A DNA stretch of 64,000 nucleotides from Arsukibacterium sp. UBA3155 (GCA_002364615.1 DEYP01000019.1:62001-126000), one strand, 5' to 3'; shown: positions 1 to 10,395, numbered from the stretch's first letter. Notes: generated by a model from the letters alone, not told the origin. Made by a program: numbers and translations.

Positions 1-940
1 CTAAGGTCAGAATAAAAGGCAGCATGGTAAGCAGCGACGGAATTTCCAGGCCATTTTGCATTACCATTACCGCTACGGCGCAGCTGACAATAGTAATAGT
101 GGAGCCAGCTAAATGGGTGGTTGCGCAAAGCGGCACCGTAAAGTCAGCAATATTGGGTTTTACGCCATTCGCTTTAGTGGCCTGCAGTGAAACCGGAATA
201 GTCGCAGCGCTTGACATGGTACCCAGCGCAGTGAAATAGGCAGGCAGCATGTTTTTAATCAGCAGCAACGGCGACTTGCCAGCCTTAACTCCGGCAATAC
301 TATACAACACCAGGATCCAGACCCAGTGCAGCAGCACCGCCAGAACTAACACTACACCAAAGGTTTGTAAGGTATTGAACACCGTGCCGGCGGCCGCTAA
401 TTGGGCAAATACCCCGGCAATATAAAATGGCAGTAGCGGTATGATTACTTTTAATAATAACAGCTGGATGATATCTCGACCTTGATCCGACAATTGCTTA
501 AGCTGCTGGGCCTGAGTAGCGGCAATACCTAAACCAAAAATAAAGGCCAGCGCCAGCGCCGTCATAATGCCGAATACCGGTGGTATATTCATTTCAATAT
601 AAGGGGTTAAATTGGCTACCACGCCGGTTGATGTGGCCTCGCCAGCCGGGGCCAGCATAGGCACTACAATTGCTGCGACTAAAAACGCCAGAGTGCCGGC
701 TGTGATAGTCGATAAATAAGCAATACCTAAGGTACGGCCTAGTAACTTACCCGATTTCTGGGGCAAGGCAGCAATACCGCTGGTGATAAAGAACAAAATC
801 AGCAGTGGAATAGTAAAAAACAATAACTGGCCAAACAGCGCTTTAAAGGTAATCAGAATTTGGGTAAGCCAGTGTGGCGCGTATAAGCCGAGCAGCATAC
901 CCAGCACAATACCGGCAATCAGTTTCAGGATCAGTTGCAT
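1..940 (-). CDS. Dicarboxylate/amino acid:cation symporter (DAACS), C-terminus outside the window
   Basis: The reverse strand reads from ATG at 940 and stays open to the window edge (about 313 codons; the family is usually 400-430 residues), so roughly the last quarter is missing. The product is a multi-spanning inner-membrane protein beginning MQLILKLIAGIVLGMLLG. The family signature SSAATIPVSLQATKANGV is present near the right place, followed by a second conserved helix with TTHLAGSTI. DAACS proteins import glutamate, aspartate or C4-dicarboxylates with Na+ or H+. The substrate cannot be told from this fragment. It is divergent from the lipoprotein gene at 1079, with 138 bp between them. 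Confidence 0.9.
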   Translation of the reverse strand, partial: MQLILKLIAGIVLGMLLGLYAPHWLTQILITFKALFGQLLFFTIPLLILFFITSGIAALPQKSGKLLGRTLGIAYLSTITAGTLAFLVAAIVVPMLAPAGEATSTGVVANLTPYIEMNIPPVFGIMTALALAFIFGLGIAATQAQQLKQLSDQGRDIIQLLLLKVIIPLLPFYIAGVFAQLAAAGTVFNTLQTFGVVLVLAVLLHWVWILVLYSIAGVKAGKSPLLLIKNMLPAYFTALGTMSSAATIPVSLQATKANGVKPNIADFTVPLCATTHLAGSTITIVSCAVAVMVMQNGLEIPSLLTMLPFILTL

Positions 941-1078
941 AGTGGATTCTCGTTTATTATTGGTTGTTATCTGGATCTGGATTTACCGGCCAGAGCATAA
1001 CATAACTTCTTATTCAGGTTATACTCAGCTGCTATCGTTACTGTGTAACACAGCGAACTTGGTTTTAAGGAAAAACTT

Positions 1079-1642
1079 ATGCATAAAATAATGGCTTTGA
1101 TGGGTATGTTATTGCTGGCAGGCTGTGCGCAGCTGGGGTCATTGTCTACTTACAATGTTAGCGAGGCAGATTTAGAGCAGATGCTGTCATCGCAGCTACC
1201 GAAACTGACCCGCCAGGCGAATGTAGCAGGTATTCCGCTGAAAATGGCGGTAGACAAAATGCAGGTTGATATAGGCCCCGATAACAGTGATTTGGTGCGG
1301 ATAAACACTGATGCTTCCGCTGTATTATCTTTGTTTGGCTTAAGTTACCCGGCCAATTTACAGCTGCAAATTGAAGGAGCGCCTTATTATGACGCTACGG
1401 AAAAAGCCATTTTTATCCGATCGGTTAAATTGCTCGACAGCAGTATTGAAGCTGCGGGATATCGCGGCAACTTAGCGCCGGTAAGCAATGAACTTTTGCA
1501 ACTGGTTAATGGTTACCTGGCCTCGAACCCGGTGTACCGACTGGACCAGACTAACCCAACAGTAAAGTTACTGACTGCTGTACCGGTAAATATGGCGGTG
1601 CAGGATGGCAAGCTGGCGTTTAGCCCAAGCGGTACGCGTTAG
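1079..1642 (+). CDS. DUF1439 family lipoprotein
   Basis: This 187-residue protein has a short lipoprotein signal with lipobox LLAGC near residues 12-16, so it should be anchored to a membrane facing the periplasm. The rest matches the look of DUF1439 (YceB-like) proteins: alternating amphipathic strands and a C-terminal VPVNMAVQDGKLAF segment. The function of the family is not established to my knowledge. AAGGA lies about 6 bases before the ATG, which supports this start. It is a single gene between the divergent symporter and the DeoR regulator. Confidence 0.8.
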   Translation: MHKIMALMGMLLLAGCAQLGSLSTYNVSEADLEQMLSSQLPKLTRQANVAGIPLKMAVDKMQVDIGPDNSDLVRINTDASAVLSLFGLSYPANLQLQIEGAPYYDATEKAIFIRSVKLLDSSIEAAGYRGNLAPVSNELLQLVNGYLASNPVYRLDQTNPTVKLLTAVPVNMAVQDGKLAFSPSGTR

Positions 1643-1760
1643 GATAATTACCACTGGCGGTAAATTTGTTGTTTTATCGCGCAGTGGCTTGTAATTTGAT
1701 GGTAAATCACTACAATATCTTTCGTTCTGAAACATCTTTGAAAGTTTATTGAGTGCCACG

Positions 1761-2528
1761 ATGAATAAACGTAATACTCAGCAGCGCCGACACCTTATTG
1801 TCAGCCAGTTGCAGCAACAAGGCGAATTGTCTGTAGAGCAACTAGCAGAGCGCTTCCAGACGTCAGAAGTAACCATTCGTAAAGATTTAACGGTGCTGGA
1901 GCAAGCGGGTTTGTTGTTGCGTCGCTATGGTGGCGCGGTGCCGGTACCGCAGGATTTTATTGCCGACTCCAGTTTCGAGAAAGTTTCAAAGCGAAAGCTG
2001 GCAATTGCTAAGGCCGCCGCCGGACTGATTAAAGATCATTACCGGATTATTATCGACAGCGGCCGCACTACGGCAGCCTTGTTGCCTGAGCTGGCTAGTA
2101 AGCAAGGCCTGGTGGTCATGACCAATTCACTGGCTATTGCTAATGCGCTGCGTGAACTGGAGAACGAGCCCACCTTATTGATGACCGGTGGCACCTGGGA
2201 CCCGCAATCCGAGGCCTTTCAGGGCCAGCTGGCCGAGCAGGTGTTACGGGCTTATGATTTCGATCAGCTGTTTATTGGTGCTGATGGCGTAGATCTGGCG
2301 CGTGGTACTACTACTTACAACGAGCTGTACAGTTTAAGCCGGGTTATGGCCGAAAGTGCCCGTGAAGTGATTGTGATGCTGGAATCTGACAAGCTGGGGC
2401 GGAAAATCCATAATCTGGAACTGCCCTGGGACATGATAAAAGTACTGGTTAGCGACGATGGTTTAACTGACGATGCGGCGGCCAGGATAACCGAACAAGG
2501 GGTGAAGGTGATTCGGGTTAATACCTGA
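1761..2528 (+). CDS. DeoR/GlpR-family transcriptional regulator next to glmS
   Basis: The 255-residue protein has an N-terminal helix-turn-helix (about residues 15-55, with QTSEVTIRKDLTVLEQAG typical of DeoR proteins) followed by the DeoRC sensor domain, which resembles sugar-phosphate isomerases (IDSGRTTAALLPEL and MTGGTWDPQSEAFQG). DeoR regulators usually sense phosphorylated sugars. Its position 50 bp upstream of glmS suggests control of amino-sugar metabolism, which is inference. A TTG 12 bases upstream (1749) is an alternative start with GAAAG just before it; I chose the ATG because the homology-like N-terminus begins there. Confidence 0.85.
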   Translation: MNKRNTQQRRHLIVSQLQQQGELSVEQLAERFQTSEVTIRKDLTVLEQAGLLLRRYGGAVPVPQDFIADSSFEKVSKRKLAIAKAAAGLIKDHYRIIIDSGRTTAALLPELASKQGLVVMTNSLAIANALRELENEPTLLMTGGTWDPQSEAFQGQLAEQVLRAYDFDQLFIGADGVDLARGTTTYNELYSLSRVMAESAREVIVMLESDKLGRKIHNLELPWDMIKVLVSDDGLTDDAAARITEQGVKVIRVNT

Positions 2529-2578
2529 TTCGCCCGCTCGAAATAAGCTGAATTTTAACGGATTAACGGAGATAAATT

Positions 2579-4408
2579 ATGTGTGGAATAGTCGGCGCCG
2601 TAGCGCAACGTGATGTGGTGGATATTCTGGTTGAAGGCCTGCGCCGCCTGGAATACCGTGGTTATGACTCGGCCGGTGTTGCAGTGGTCAGCGATAGCGG
2701 CGAGCTGACACGGCTGCGTCGCCTGGGTAAAGTAAAAGAGCTGGCCGATGCGGTTGCGTTAACGCCAACTGCAGGCGGTACCGGTATTGCCCATACCCGC
2801 TGGGCCACCCATGGCGAGCCGAGCGAGCGTAACGCCCACCCCCATGTATCCAGCAATATTATCGTGGTGCATAACGGCATTATTGAAAACCATAACCCGC
2901 TACGTGATGCGTTAAAAGCCAAGGGTTATGTGTTTACCTCTGATACCGACACCGAAGTTATTGCTCACCTGGTTGAAGAAGAGTTGAAAAGTGCCGGTTC
3001 ACTGCTGGCGGCGGTACAAAAAGCAGTAAAACAGCTGCATGGTGCTTATGGCACTGTGTTGCTGGATAAAACCGACAGCAGCCGGGTGGTGGTAGCGCGT
3101 TCGGGCAGCCCGCTGGTAATTGGCTTAGGCATTGGCGAGAACTTTATTGCTTCTGATCAACTGGCATTATTGCCGGTTACCCGCCGCTTTATCTTTTTAG
3201 AAGAAGGCGATGTAGCGGAAATTACCCGTCACAGCGTTAGTATTTTTGATAAAAACGGCAATGCAATAGAGCGCGAAGTGCATGAATCTACCGTTAGTTA
3301 CGACGCCGGCGACAAAGGCCAGTATCGTCACTTTATGCTAAAAGAAATTTACGAGCAGCCGCATGCTATCAACAATACGCTGGAAGGCAGGTTAAGCAAC
3401 GAGTCTGTAATGGACGAAACCTTTGGTAATGGCGCTGCAGAGCTATTTAAGAAAGTGAAACATGTGCAAATTGTTGCCTGCGGTACCAGCTATCACTCTG
3501 GTATGGTGGCACGCTACTGGTTAGAGTCATTAGGTGGCATTTCCTGTAATGTCGAAATTGCCTCAGAGTTTCGTTACCGTAAATCATTCGTACAGCCAAA
3601 CAGCCTGCTGGTCAGTATTTCGCAATCAGGTGAAACGGCCGATACCTTAGCGGCACTGCGCTTAGCTAAAGAAGCCGGATATATTGGCAGTTTAACCATT
3701 TGCAACGTAGCCGGTTCATCACTGGTGCGTGAATCAGACCTGGCCTTTATGACCCGTGCTGGTGCCGAAATTGGCGTGGCGTCTACCAAAGCGTTCACCA
3801 CCCAGTTAGTTGGCCTGGCGATGCTGACCCTGGCTATTGGTAAATATAATGGTTTAAGCGCGGCAGCTCAAAAAGACATGGTGGCCGCACTGAAATCATT
3901 GCCAGCTAAGCTGGAAGAGACCCTGCAACTGGCAGGTAATATTGAAAACCTGGCCGAAGAGTTTGCTGACAAGCAGCATTCGTTGTTTTTGGGCCGTGGC
4001 GATCAGTACCCAATCGCCATGGAAGGGGCATTAAAACTGAAGGAAATCTCCTACATCCACGCTGAAGCTTACGCTGCCGGCGAGTTAAAGCACGGCCCGC
4101 TGGCGCTGATTGATGCCGACATGCCGATTATTGTGGTCGCGCCTAACAATGAATTGCTGGAAAAGCTGCAATCTAACGTGGAAGAAGTGCGGGCCCGCGG
4201 TGGTATTTTATATGTGTTCGCCGACATCGACGCCCACTTCAAATCTGACGCCACCCAGCGCGTGGTTAACGTACCACACGTGCACCCGCTAATCGCGCCC
4301 ATTATCTACACCATACCGCTGCAATTGTTAAGCTACTACGTTGCCATTATCAAAGGCACCGACGTCGATCAGCCGCGTAACCTGGCGAAATCGGTTACGG
4401 TTGAATAA
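2579..4408 (+). CDS. glmS: Glutamine--fructose-6-phosphate aminotransferase (isomerising)
   Basis: GlmS makes glucosamine-6-phosphate from fructose-6-phosphate and glutamine, the first step to UDP-GlcNAc for peptidoglycan and LPS. The 609-residue length is normal. The N-terminal MCGIVGAV gives the catalytic Cys2 of the class II glutamine amidotransferase domain, with HTRWATHG and HNGIIEN downstream. The C-terminal half carries two SIS sugar-isomerase domains ([25 protein letters not shown]) and ends in LAKSVTVE as is typical. It follows a DeoR regulator and is closed by a strong terminator at 4427. Confidence 0.98.
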   Translation: MCGIVGAVAQRDVVDILVEGLRRLEYRGYDSAGVAVVSDSGELTRLRRLGKVKELADAVALTPTAGGTGIAHTRWATHGEPSERNAHPHVSSNIIVVHNGIIENHNPLRDALKAKGYVFTSDTDTEVIAHLVEEELKSAGSLLAAVQKAVKQLHGAYGTVLLDKTDSSRVVVARSGSPLVIGLGIGENFIASDQLALLPVTRRFIFLEEGDVAEITRHSVSIFDKNGNAIEREVHESTVSYDAGDKGQYRHFMLKEIYEQPHAINNTLEGRLSNESVMDETFGNGAAELFKKVKHVQIVACGTSYHSGMVARYWLESLGGISCNVEIASEFRYRKSFVQPNSLLVSISQSGETADTLAALRLAKEAGYIGSLTICNVAGSSLVRESDLAFMTRAGAEIGVASTKAFTTQLVGLAMLTLAIGKYNGLSAAAQKDMVAALKSLPAKLEETLQLAGNIENLAEEFADKQHSLFLGRGDQYPIAMEGALKLKEISYIHAEAYAAGELKHGPLALIDADMPIIVVAPNNELLEKLQSNVEEVRARGGILYVFADIDAHFKSDATQRVVNVPHVHPLIAPIIYTIPLQLLSYYVAIIKGTDVDQPRNLAKSVTVE

Positions 4409-4426
4409 GCTGCACCAAATGTTAGG

Positions 4427-4449
4427 AAAGGGCCTTCGGGCCCTTTTTT
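4427..4449 (+). terminator. Intrinsic terminator after glmS
   Basis: An uninterrupted 8-bp stem AAAGGGCC/GGCCCTTT closes a TTCG tetraloop and is followed by a T run. This is a textbook Rho-independent terminator 18 bp after the glmS stop. Confidence 0.95.
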
Positions 4450-4572
4450 ATTGGTGCATGCTTAGTCATTGAAATTTAAAGTTAATGCAATTTAATTGCC
4501 ACGGTTTGCCCTGATTTGAACAGGCTTTTTATCGCGCCGCTATTGACGGCTGAAATTTAATCATCTACCTTT

Positions 4573-4586
4573 TGTAAGCGCTTACA
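4573..4586. promoter_or_regulatory. LacI-type operator upstream of the GH16-receptor genes
   Basis: TGTAAGCGCTTACA is a perfect 14-bp palindrome with the central CG and flanks typical of LacI/GalR-family sites. It lies about 78 bp before the GH16 start. A near-identical site occurs at 14626. The LacI-family gene at 17511 is the obvious candidate binder, which is inference. Confidence 0.8.
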
Positions 4587-4663
4587 TTTTATGTTGCAGA
4601 TACCTTTTATGGTGTTGGCGTTTCAGTCAGCAGGTAGCAAAGACCCAGGGGATGATAATTAAA

Positions 4664-7300
4664 ATGAAACAAATTTCAACGTTAACCGCCGTATTAATGG
4701 CGGCAGGCCTGGCCGGTTGTGGTGGCGATACTGCTACTACCACGGATCTTACGGCTGTTAACCCAACCGCGCCGGTAAGTGATTGGCAACTGGTATGGAG
4801 TGACGAATTTGACGGTGCCAGCATTGATGACGATAAGTGGACGCATGAAATAAATTGCGCCGGCGGCGGTAACAACGAAAAGCAATGCTATACCGATAGC
4901 CCGGACAATTCCTTTGTGTCAGACGGCACCCTGAAAATTGTCGCCCTGCCAGCAGAAGAAGGCGCGGTGCAGCCTTACACTTCCGCCAGGCTGAACACCA
5001 GATACCAAGGCGACTTTAAATATGGCCGTTTTGAAATGCGCGCCAAATTACCCTCAGGTCAGGGCTCTTGGCCGGCATTCTGGATGTTACCGACTGATTA
5101 TGTGTACGGCGAATGGCCGAAATCTGGCGAAATTGACATTATGGAAGCCGTTAACCTGCAGGTTGTAGGTGAAGACGGCGTGGCTGAAGCCAATGTGCAT
5201 GGTACGCTGCACTATGGTCGTTCTGCACCAAATAACTCCAACTCTGGAAAGGCTTATTTATTGCCTGATGGCGCCAATCCGGCTGATGACTTCCATACCT
5301 ATGCCATTGAGTGGAACGAGGGTGAAATTCGCTGGTATGTTGATGATTACCTGTATCAAACCCAGATGGCATCAAAAGTGCGTTTTAACAGCCGGGGCGA
5401 GGCCGTTGGCCTGAGTCATCGTGGCTGGTTCACTGAAAACTTTGATATCATCACCGGCGAACTGAAAACCCAGTGGAGCAGCGCGCCGTTTGACCAACGC
5501 TTTCACTTGCTGTTGAATTTAGCTGTAGGCGGTAACTGGCCAGAAAACGTTAATAATCTGGGAATTGATGCTGACGCTTTTGCAGATGGCCAGACCTATG
5601 AAATTGATTATGTCCGGGTATATCAATGTGGCCAGGACTTAGACAGCGGCAAAGGCTGTGAAACCGTACGTGCCGGCTACAAAGATGAACAAACGCTGGT
5701 GCTCGGTAAAGCACCCATCCCGTCACCCCCTTCTACCGGTGTGGCGCAAAACCTGACTATTTTTGCTGATACACCGAACCCGAACTGGCCTGCCTGGGAT
5801 TGCTGTGGTGGTTCTACCCCGGCGCTGGTTGAAGTTGAGGGCCGTGGCAATGTGTATGAGTTTGTTGTTAATGCTCAGCCTACCGTAAATGGCTTTATTA
5901 CCCGCTCGGCTTTTATTACCGATCCGGCAGGGGTGCCCAGCCCGTTTGACGCCTCACCGTTAATTGAAAACGGCAGCGTCAGCTTTGATATGCAGGTGGT
6001 ATCAGCGCCGTCTAACCCGGACTCGACCTGGGTATTTAAAGTAGAGAGCAACGAAAATACCACCGCCGCCGAACTGCCTATTACCGCCAGTAATGAAGGC
6101 ATTGCGCCGGTTACCGGCCAGTGGCAAACTTATACCTTCTCGCTGCAAATGCTGGCCGACGCCGGTCTGGATTTATCGGCCATTGATGTTGTGATGATTT
6201 TCCCAGCCTGGGATACCGGTAATGGTGCAGTTTATCGGGTCGATAACGTAAAAATTTCCCAGCCAGAGGGTGCATCACCAGAGTTAACTATCTTTACCGA
6301 CGAGCAAAACCCAGCCTGGCCAATGTGGGACTGTTGTGGCGGCACCACCCCGGTTGAAGTGATGGACGATGAAGCCCATGGTCTTACTGCCGAGTTTACT
6401 ATTGGCGCCACGCCAACAGTAATGGGCTTTAATACTCGCTTGCTTGAAGCCGCAGCCGAGCCATTTGATGCTTCCGCTTTACTAAGCGAAGGTGTCGTTC
6501 AATTTGAAATGAAAGTAGTAACTGCGCCGACCAACCCCGATTCGACCTGGATGTTCAAAATTGAAGCCGATGGAGCTGCATCAGCTGTTGAGCTGCCGTT
6601 AAGTGCTGGCAGCGCAGGGCAGGAACCGGTTACCGGCCAGTGGGCAACTTACACTTTCAGCATTCAAAGTTTGTCTGATGCTGGCCTGGATATCAGCGCG
6701 ATTGATGTACTGATGGTATTCCCTGCCTGGGATACCGGTAATGGTGCCGTGTACCGCCTGGATAACGTTCGTATTTACAATCCTAACGCGCAAAGTGCCG
6801 GTATGTTATCGCTGTTCCGTGATGCGGTGAACCCGGAGTGGACCTTATGGGATTGCTGTGCCGGTTCAACCCCTCAGGTGGTCGATGCCGGTGCCCCTTA
6901 TGGCAATGTCGCGCAGTACTCAGTGCTGGGTTCACCAGAAACTGTGCAGGGTATCCTAGCCAACGAGGGTGTGTCGTACGATGCTACGCCACTGCTTGCT
7001 AACGGCAGCGTTAGCTTTGACATGCGGGTCGTTGATGCCCCGGCTAATCCGGATTCAACCTGGTTATTTAAAATTGAATCGACTGGCGCAGCCAGTGCAG
7101 TAGAGCTGCCACTGGCTGCTGGCAACAACGATGAGGCGCCCGTTACCGGTGAGTGGCAGCGATACAGCTTCTCGTTACAAAGCCTGTTTGACGCCGGCTT
7201 AGATATCAGCGACATCAATGTGATTATGGTGTTCCCGGCCTGGGGTACTGGGTTAGGTGCAGTGTATCAGATTGATAACGTTGAAATTTCTAATAACTAA
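4664..7300 (+). CDS. GH16 family beta-glucanase (laminarinase-like) lipoprotein with three C-terminal repeat modules
   Basis: The 878-residue product starts with a lipoprotein signal (lipobox LAGC, Cys about residue 19), so it is likely anchored in the outer membrane. Residues about 40-320 form a GH16 domain with the catalytic motif GEIDIMEAV (Glu 156 nucleophile, Glu 161 acid/base) and a WPAFWMLP segment upstream, as in endo-1,3-beta-glucanases. Three related modules of about 165 residues follow (about 362, 539 and 713 onward). Each starts near NPxWxxWDCC and ends in a strand containing VYRxDNV or similar. ATG at 4652 is in frame, but the GGGG there is too close; ATG 4664 gives a cleaner signal peptide. 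It is the first gene of a pair with the receptor at 7326. Confidence 0.9.
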   Translation: MKQISTLTAVLMAAGLAGCGGDTATTTDLTAVNPTAPVSDWQLVWSDEFDGASIDDDKWTHEINCAGGGNNEKQCYTDSPDNSFVSDGTLKIVALPAEEGAVQPYTSARLNTRYQGDFKYGRFEMRAKLPSGQGSWPAFWMLPTDYVYGEWPKSGEIDIMEAVNLQVVGEDGVAEANVHGTLHYGRSAPNNSNSGKAYLLPDGANPADDFHTYAIEWNEGEIRWYVDDYLYQTQMASKVRFNSRGEAVGLSHRGWFTENFDIITGELKTQWSSAPFDQRFHLLLNLAVGGNWPENVNNLGIDADAFADGQTYEIDYVRVYQCGQDLDSGKGCETVRAGYKDEQTLVLGKAPIPSPPSTGVAQNLTIFADTPNPNWPAWDCCGGSTPALVEVEGRGNVYEFVVNAQPTVNGFITRSAFITDPAGVPSPFDASPLIENGSVSFDMQVVSAPSNPDSTWVFKVESNENTTAAELPITASNEGIAPVTGQWQTYTFSLQMLADAGLDLSAIDVVMIFPAWDTGNGAVYRVDNVKISQPEGASPELTIFTDEQNPAWPMWDCCGGTTPVEVMDDEAHGLTAEFTIGATPTVMGFNTRLLEAAAEPFDASALLSEGVVQFEMKVVTAPTNPDSTWMFKIEADGAASAVELPLSAGSAGQEPVTGQWATYTFSIQSLSDAGLDISAIDVLMVFPAWDTGNGAVYRLDNVRIYNPNAQSAGMLSLFRDAVNPEWTLWDCCAGSTPQVVDAGAPYGNVAQYSVLGSPETVQGILANEGVSYDATPLLANGSVSFDMRVVDAPANPDSTWLFKIESTGAASAVELPLAAGNNDEAPVTGEWQRYSFSLQSLFDAGLDISDINVIMVFPAWGTGLGAVYQIDNVEISNN
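5749..7297 (+). repeat. Three tandem protein-coding repeats (about 500 bp each) in the GH16 gene
   Basis: Modules start near 5749, 6280 and 6800. They share the pattern WDCC(G/A)GxTP, then a (T)NPDSTW(V/M/L)FK strand, then PVTGxWxxY(T/S)FS(L/I)Q and DAGLD(I/L)S. The two adjacent cysteines are kept in all three. The layout resembles a beta-sandwich carbohydrate-binding module of the ExoP/galactose-binding type, but this is a judgement by eye. Confidence 0.85.
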
Positions 7301-7325
7301 TCAGTGCGACGAGAGTAAAACCATT

Positions 7326-10300
7326 ATGAAACCAATATTATTTAATAAAAGCCCGGTTGCCATTGCGGTATCAGTTGTACTGACAGCCGGCCTGCTAATG
7401 CCGGTGCACGCTCAGGAAGCAACAGAAGAGCAGACGCAGGACGTTAAAGTAGAGATTATTCAGGTAAAGGGTATTCGCGGTAGTTTAGCGCGTTCGATGG
7501 ACGTGAAACGCGAAGCCTCGGGCGTAGTGGATGCCATTTCAGCAGAAGAAATGGGTAAGTTCCCTGATACCAACCTGGCTGAATCGTTGCAGCGTATTAC
7601 CGGGGTATCGGTCAGTCGGGCAAACGGTGAAGGCAGTCAGATTACCGTAAGGGGCTTTGGTCCTGAGTTCAATTTGGTTACGCTTAATGGTCGTCAGATG
7701 GCGGGAACGGGTTTTTCACGGTCGTTTAACTTCGAAAACTTATCCTCCGAGGGCGTCAGTGCGTTAGAGGTATACAAAACCGCCCGGGCAGATGTGCCAA
7801 CAGGCGGCCTGGGCGCAACGGTTAATATTGTTACTGCTAAACCCTTCCAAAACCCGGGAGAGCGGTACTCTGTTATGGCCAAGGGGCTGCATGACTCTTC
7901 GAATAAAGCCGGTGATGACGTGACACCCGAACTGGCGGGTATTTACAGCAATACCTTTATGGATGACCGTTTCGGCGTCACCGCTAACTTCTCCTTCCAC
8001 CGCAGAGATTTCCAACGGCAGTCGGCCAATGTTCGTTCATGGCAGTTAAACCCGTCCTTGTCGGTGGATGCGTCAGATATTGTGGATGGCCGGCCAGTGG
8101 ATGCCAACGGCGAAATCGTTCCCCGTTTCCTGGCACCCGATGCCAACGGTGATTTACAGCCTGTTACGGCAGCGTTCTTTCCGCAGGAAATCAGTTTCGC
8201 CCGCGATGATATTCAGCGTGAGCGGACCAATGGCCAGGTGACCTTTCAGTTTGCGGCAACCGAACATATGATCTTTACCCTGGATCACACCGTCTCCAAT
8301 GCGGTGACTGGCAATAACTCGTTGTCCTGGGGGGTATGGAACGGTTCCTTCGGCGGCAACGCCAATGCCTATGAGTTGGATGAAAATGGTACGGCTATTT
8401 ATTACAACTCATCCGGTGATGATGGCTCTTTTACCGGGTTCAGGGAAACGAGCGAAGTTGACTCAAAAGCCACTGGCCTCAATATGGATTGGACGTTTTC
8501 TGACTCACTAAATTTCAGTTTTGATGCGCATACCTCTAAAACCACCACAGACAATGGCATGGATGAGGGATTGGGGGCACAGGCACGGATTATTCTGGGG
8601 TCAGCTGCGCTGTCATCCAAGGAATATTTTTTCCGCGAGGGTGATATTCCAGGCTACAACATCAGGTGGCAAAATGGCTCCAATGAACTCGACCCCAATG
8701 AAATAGGCTCGAACTTCAGCATTTTCACCCGCACACCGGGTGAATCAGAAGTGACTCAGTATCAGGTTGGCGGAGATTGGTTACCCGAACTTGGTTATGG
8801 CCTTAGAGGTGTTTCATTTGGTGCGGCTTACACCAAACAATCGCTTAGCGGCTCAGGCGGCTCGAACAACGCCAACGCGCCGGGATTTAACAACGGTACC
8901 TTTGCTGAAATATTCCCGGATAGCATGTTTACCCGTGTTGATTTAAGTAACTTCTTGGATGAATTTTCCTTCGGGCCACAGGGCGTATCACCCGGCTATG
9001 CCTATACCTATGATATCGATGAAGCCATCATCCGGCAAATGGCCTTCCTGACACAGGATGTGCTGGGTGCCGATGCGTACGAGATTGGTTCATTCGGGCC
9101 GGACATGTTCCCGGTGAATAGCATCGAAGAAGAAACGGTCAGCCTTTATGTTTCATCAGAGTGGGAATTTGAGGTCAAAGGTTATTATGTCGATGTGAAC
9201 CTTGGTTTGCGTTATGAAGAAACCGACATTATTAGTCCTGCTAAGAGCCGCGTACCTGAGTATGTCTATTGGGCCGGTGGTTCGGAATGGCTGACTCAGT
9301 TCGCTGGTGGCGGAGATCTGGTGGAAGTCGATTTCACCGGTAACTATGACTTACTGCTGCCAATGTTTGACCTGAAAGTTGACATTACCGATGATTGGGT
9401 TGGACGCTTCTCCGCAGGTAAAACCATTACCCGGCCTACCCTGGGGCAGATGCTGGGTAACCTTAGCCTGACGCCTTCACCCAAGATAGGCGCCAGAAGT
9501 GGTAGCCGCGGCAACCCTAATCTGAAGCCATTCGAGTCAACTAACCTGGATATCTCCTTTGAGTATTACTATGCCGAGGCGAGCTATGCAGCCATAGGGC
9601 TGTTCTGGAAAGACGTTGACGATTGGATCGATAACTCACAAGTCACTACCACTTTCGAGGGCTTGCACGACGTTTATCAGGGCCAGCGTTGGAATAATGC
9701 GGTTGCGGCCATCGAGGCTCGTGGCGATCAGGCCACCGATTCAGCCATTTACAATGAGATTGTTGCCAATGGTGTGGGTATAGGTGAAAACAACCGTGTG
9801 TTACCGGATCCGAACACAGACCCACTGATTCAGTGGACAATTAATTCTCCTGAAAACGTCGGTGCCAGAAAGGTAAACGGCCTGGAGTTTGCGGTTCAGC
9901 ATGTGTTTGGCGACAGTGGTTTCGGCACGGGAATAAACGGCACACTGGTTGACGGTGACGTCGAGTACGATAATTTCGTGCTGGCGGCACAGGCAATTTT
10001 GCCCGGTTTGAGTAACTCGGCTAACTGGCAGCTCTTTTACGAGAAAGAAGGTTTGTCTGTACGGTTAACGGCCGCATGGCGTGATGAATATCTGGCCGGA
10101 CAGGGCCAGCCGGATACCACCGATGCGCCGCCTAATTATGTGGAAGAGTACTTGCAGTGGGATTTAAGTGTTAACTACGACATTAATGAAAACCTGACTG
10201 TATTCTTTGAAGGCATTAACCTGACCAATGAAACCGAGCGCAGTTTTGGCCGGTTCGAAAGACAGTTCTTAAGTGCCGCTCAATATGGTCCGCGGTACGC

Positions 10301-10331
10301 CATTGGTGTCAGATACACCATGGGCAATTAA
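7326..10331 (+). CDS. TonB-dependent outer-membrane receptor, glycan type (TIGR01782-like)
   Basis: This 1001-residue protein has a signal peptide (MKPILFNKSPVAIAVSVV to VHAQ), then a plug domain with the typical GVVDAISAEEMGKFPDTN and LQRITGVSVSRANGEG motifs of the Xanthomonas/Caulobacter subfamily of glycan receptors. A 22-stranded-barrel-like remainder ends in YAIGVRYTMGN. ATG 7326 is chosen over an upstream in-frame start at 7257, which lies inside the GH16 gene. It starts 25 bp after the GH16 stop, so both are likely co-transcribed, and it probably imports the oligosaccharides the GH16 enzyme releases. Confidence 0.93.
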   Translation: MKPILFNKSPVAIAVSVVLTAGLLMPVHAQEATEEQTQDVKVEIIQVKGIRGSLARSMDVKREASGVVDAISAEEMGKFPDTNLAESLQRITGVSVSRANGEGSQITVRGFGPEFNLVTLNGRQMAGTGFSRSFNFENLSSEGVSALEVYKTARADVPTGGLGATVNIVTAKPFQNPGERYSVMAKGLHDSSNKAGDDVTPELAGIYSNTFMDDRFGVTANFSFHRRDFQRQSANVRSWQLNPSLSVDASDIVDGRPVDANGEIVPRFLAPDANGDLQPVTAAFFPQEISFARDDIQRERTNGQVTFQFAATEHMIFTLDHTVSNAVTGNNSLSWGVWNGSFGGNANAYELDENGTAIYYNSSGDDGSFTGFRETSEVDSKATGLNMDWTFSDSLNFSFDAHTSKTTTDNGMDEGLGAQARIILGSAALSSKEYFFREGDIPGYNIRWQNGSNELDPNEIGSNFSIFTRTPGESEVTQYQVGGDWLPELGYGLRGVSFGAAYTKQSLSGSGGSNNANAPGFNNGTFAEIFPDSMFTRVDLSNFLDEFSFGPQGVSPGYAYTYDIDEAIIRQMAFLTQDVLGADAYEIGSFGPDMFPVNSIEEETVSLYVSSEWEFEVKGYYVDVNLGLRYEETDIISPAKSRVPEYVYWAGGSEWLTQFAGGGDLVEVDFTGNYDLLLPMFDLKVDITDDWVGRFSAGKTITRPTLGQMLGNLSLTPSPKIGARSGSRGNPNLKPFESTNLDISFEYYYAEASYAAIGLFWKDVDDWIDNSQVTTTFEGLHDVYQGQRWNNAVAAIEARGDQATDSAIYNEIVANGVGIGENNRVLPDPNTDPLIQWTINSPENVGARKVNGLEFAVQHVFGDSGFGTGINGTLVDGDVEYDNFVLAAQAILPGLSNSANWQLFYEKEGLSVRLTAAWRDEYLAGQGQPDTTDAPPNYVEEYLQWDLSVNYDINENLTVFFEGINLTNETERSFGRFERQFLSAAQYGPRYAIGVRYTMGN

Positions 10332-10369
10332 TAATAGTTTAATACCCTCCCTGTTGTAACTCCGGTTTG

Positions 10370-10395
10370 GTGCCCGCTTGCGGGCACTTTTTTTT
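10370..10395 (+). terminator. Intrinsic terminator after the TonB-dependent receptor
   Basis: The stem GTGCCCG/CGGGCAC with a CTTG loop is followed by eight T residues, 38 bp after the stop codon. Confidence 0.95.
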
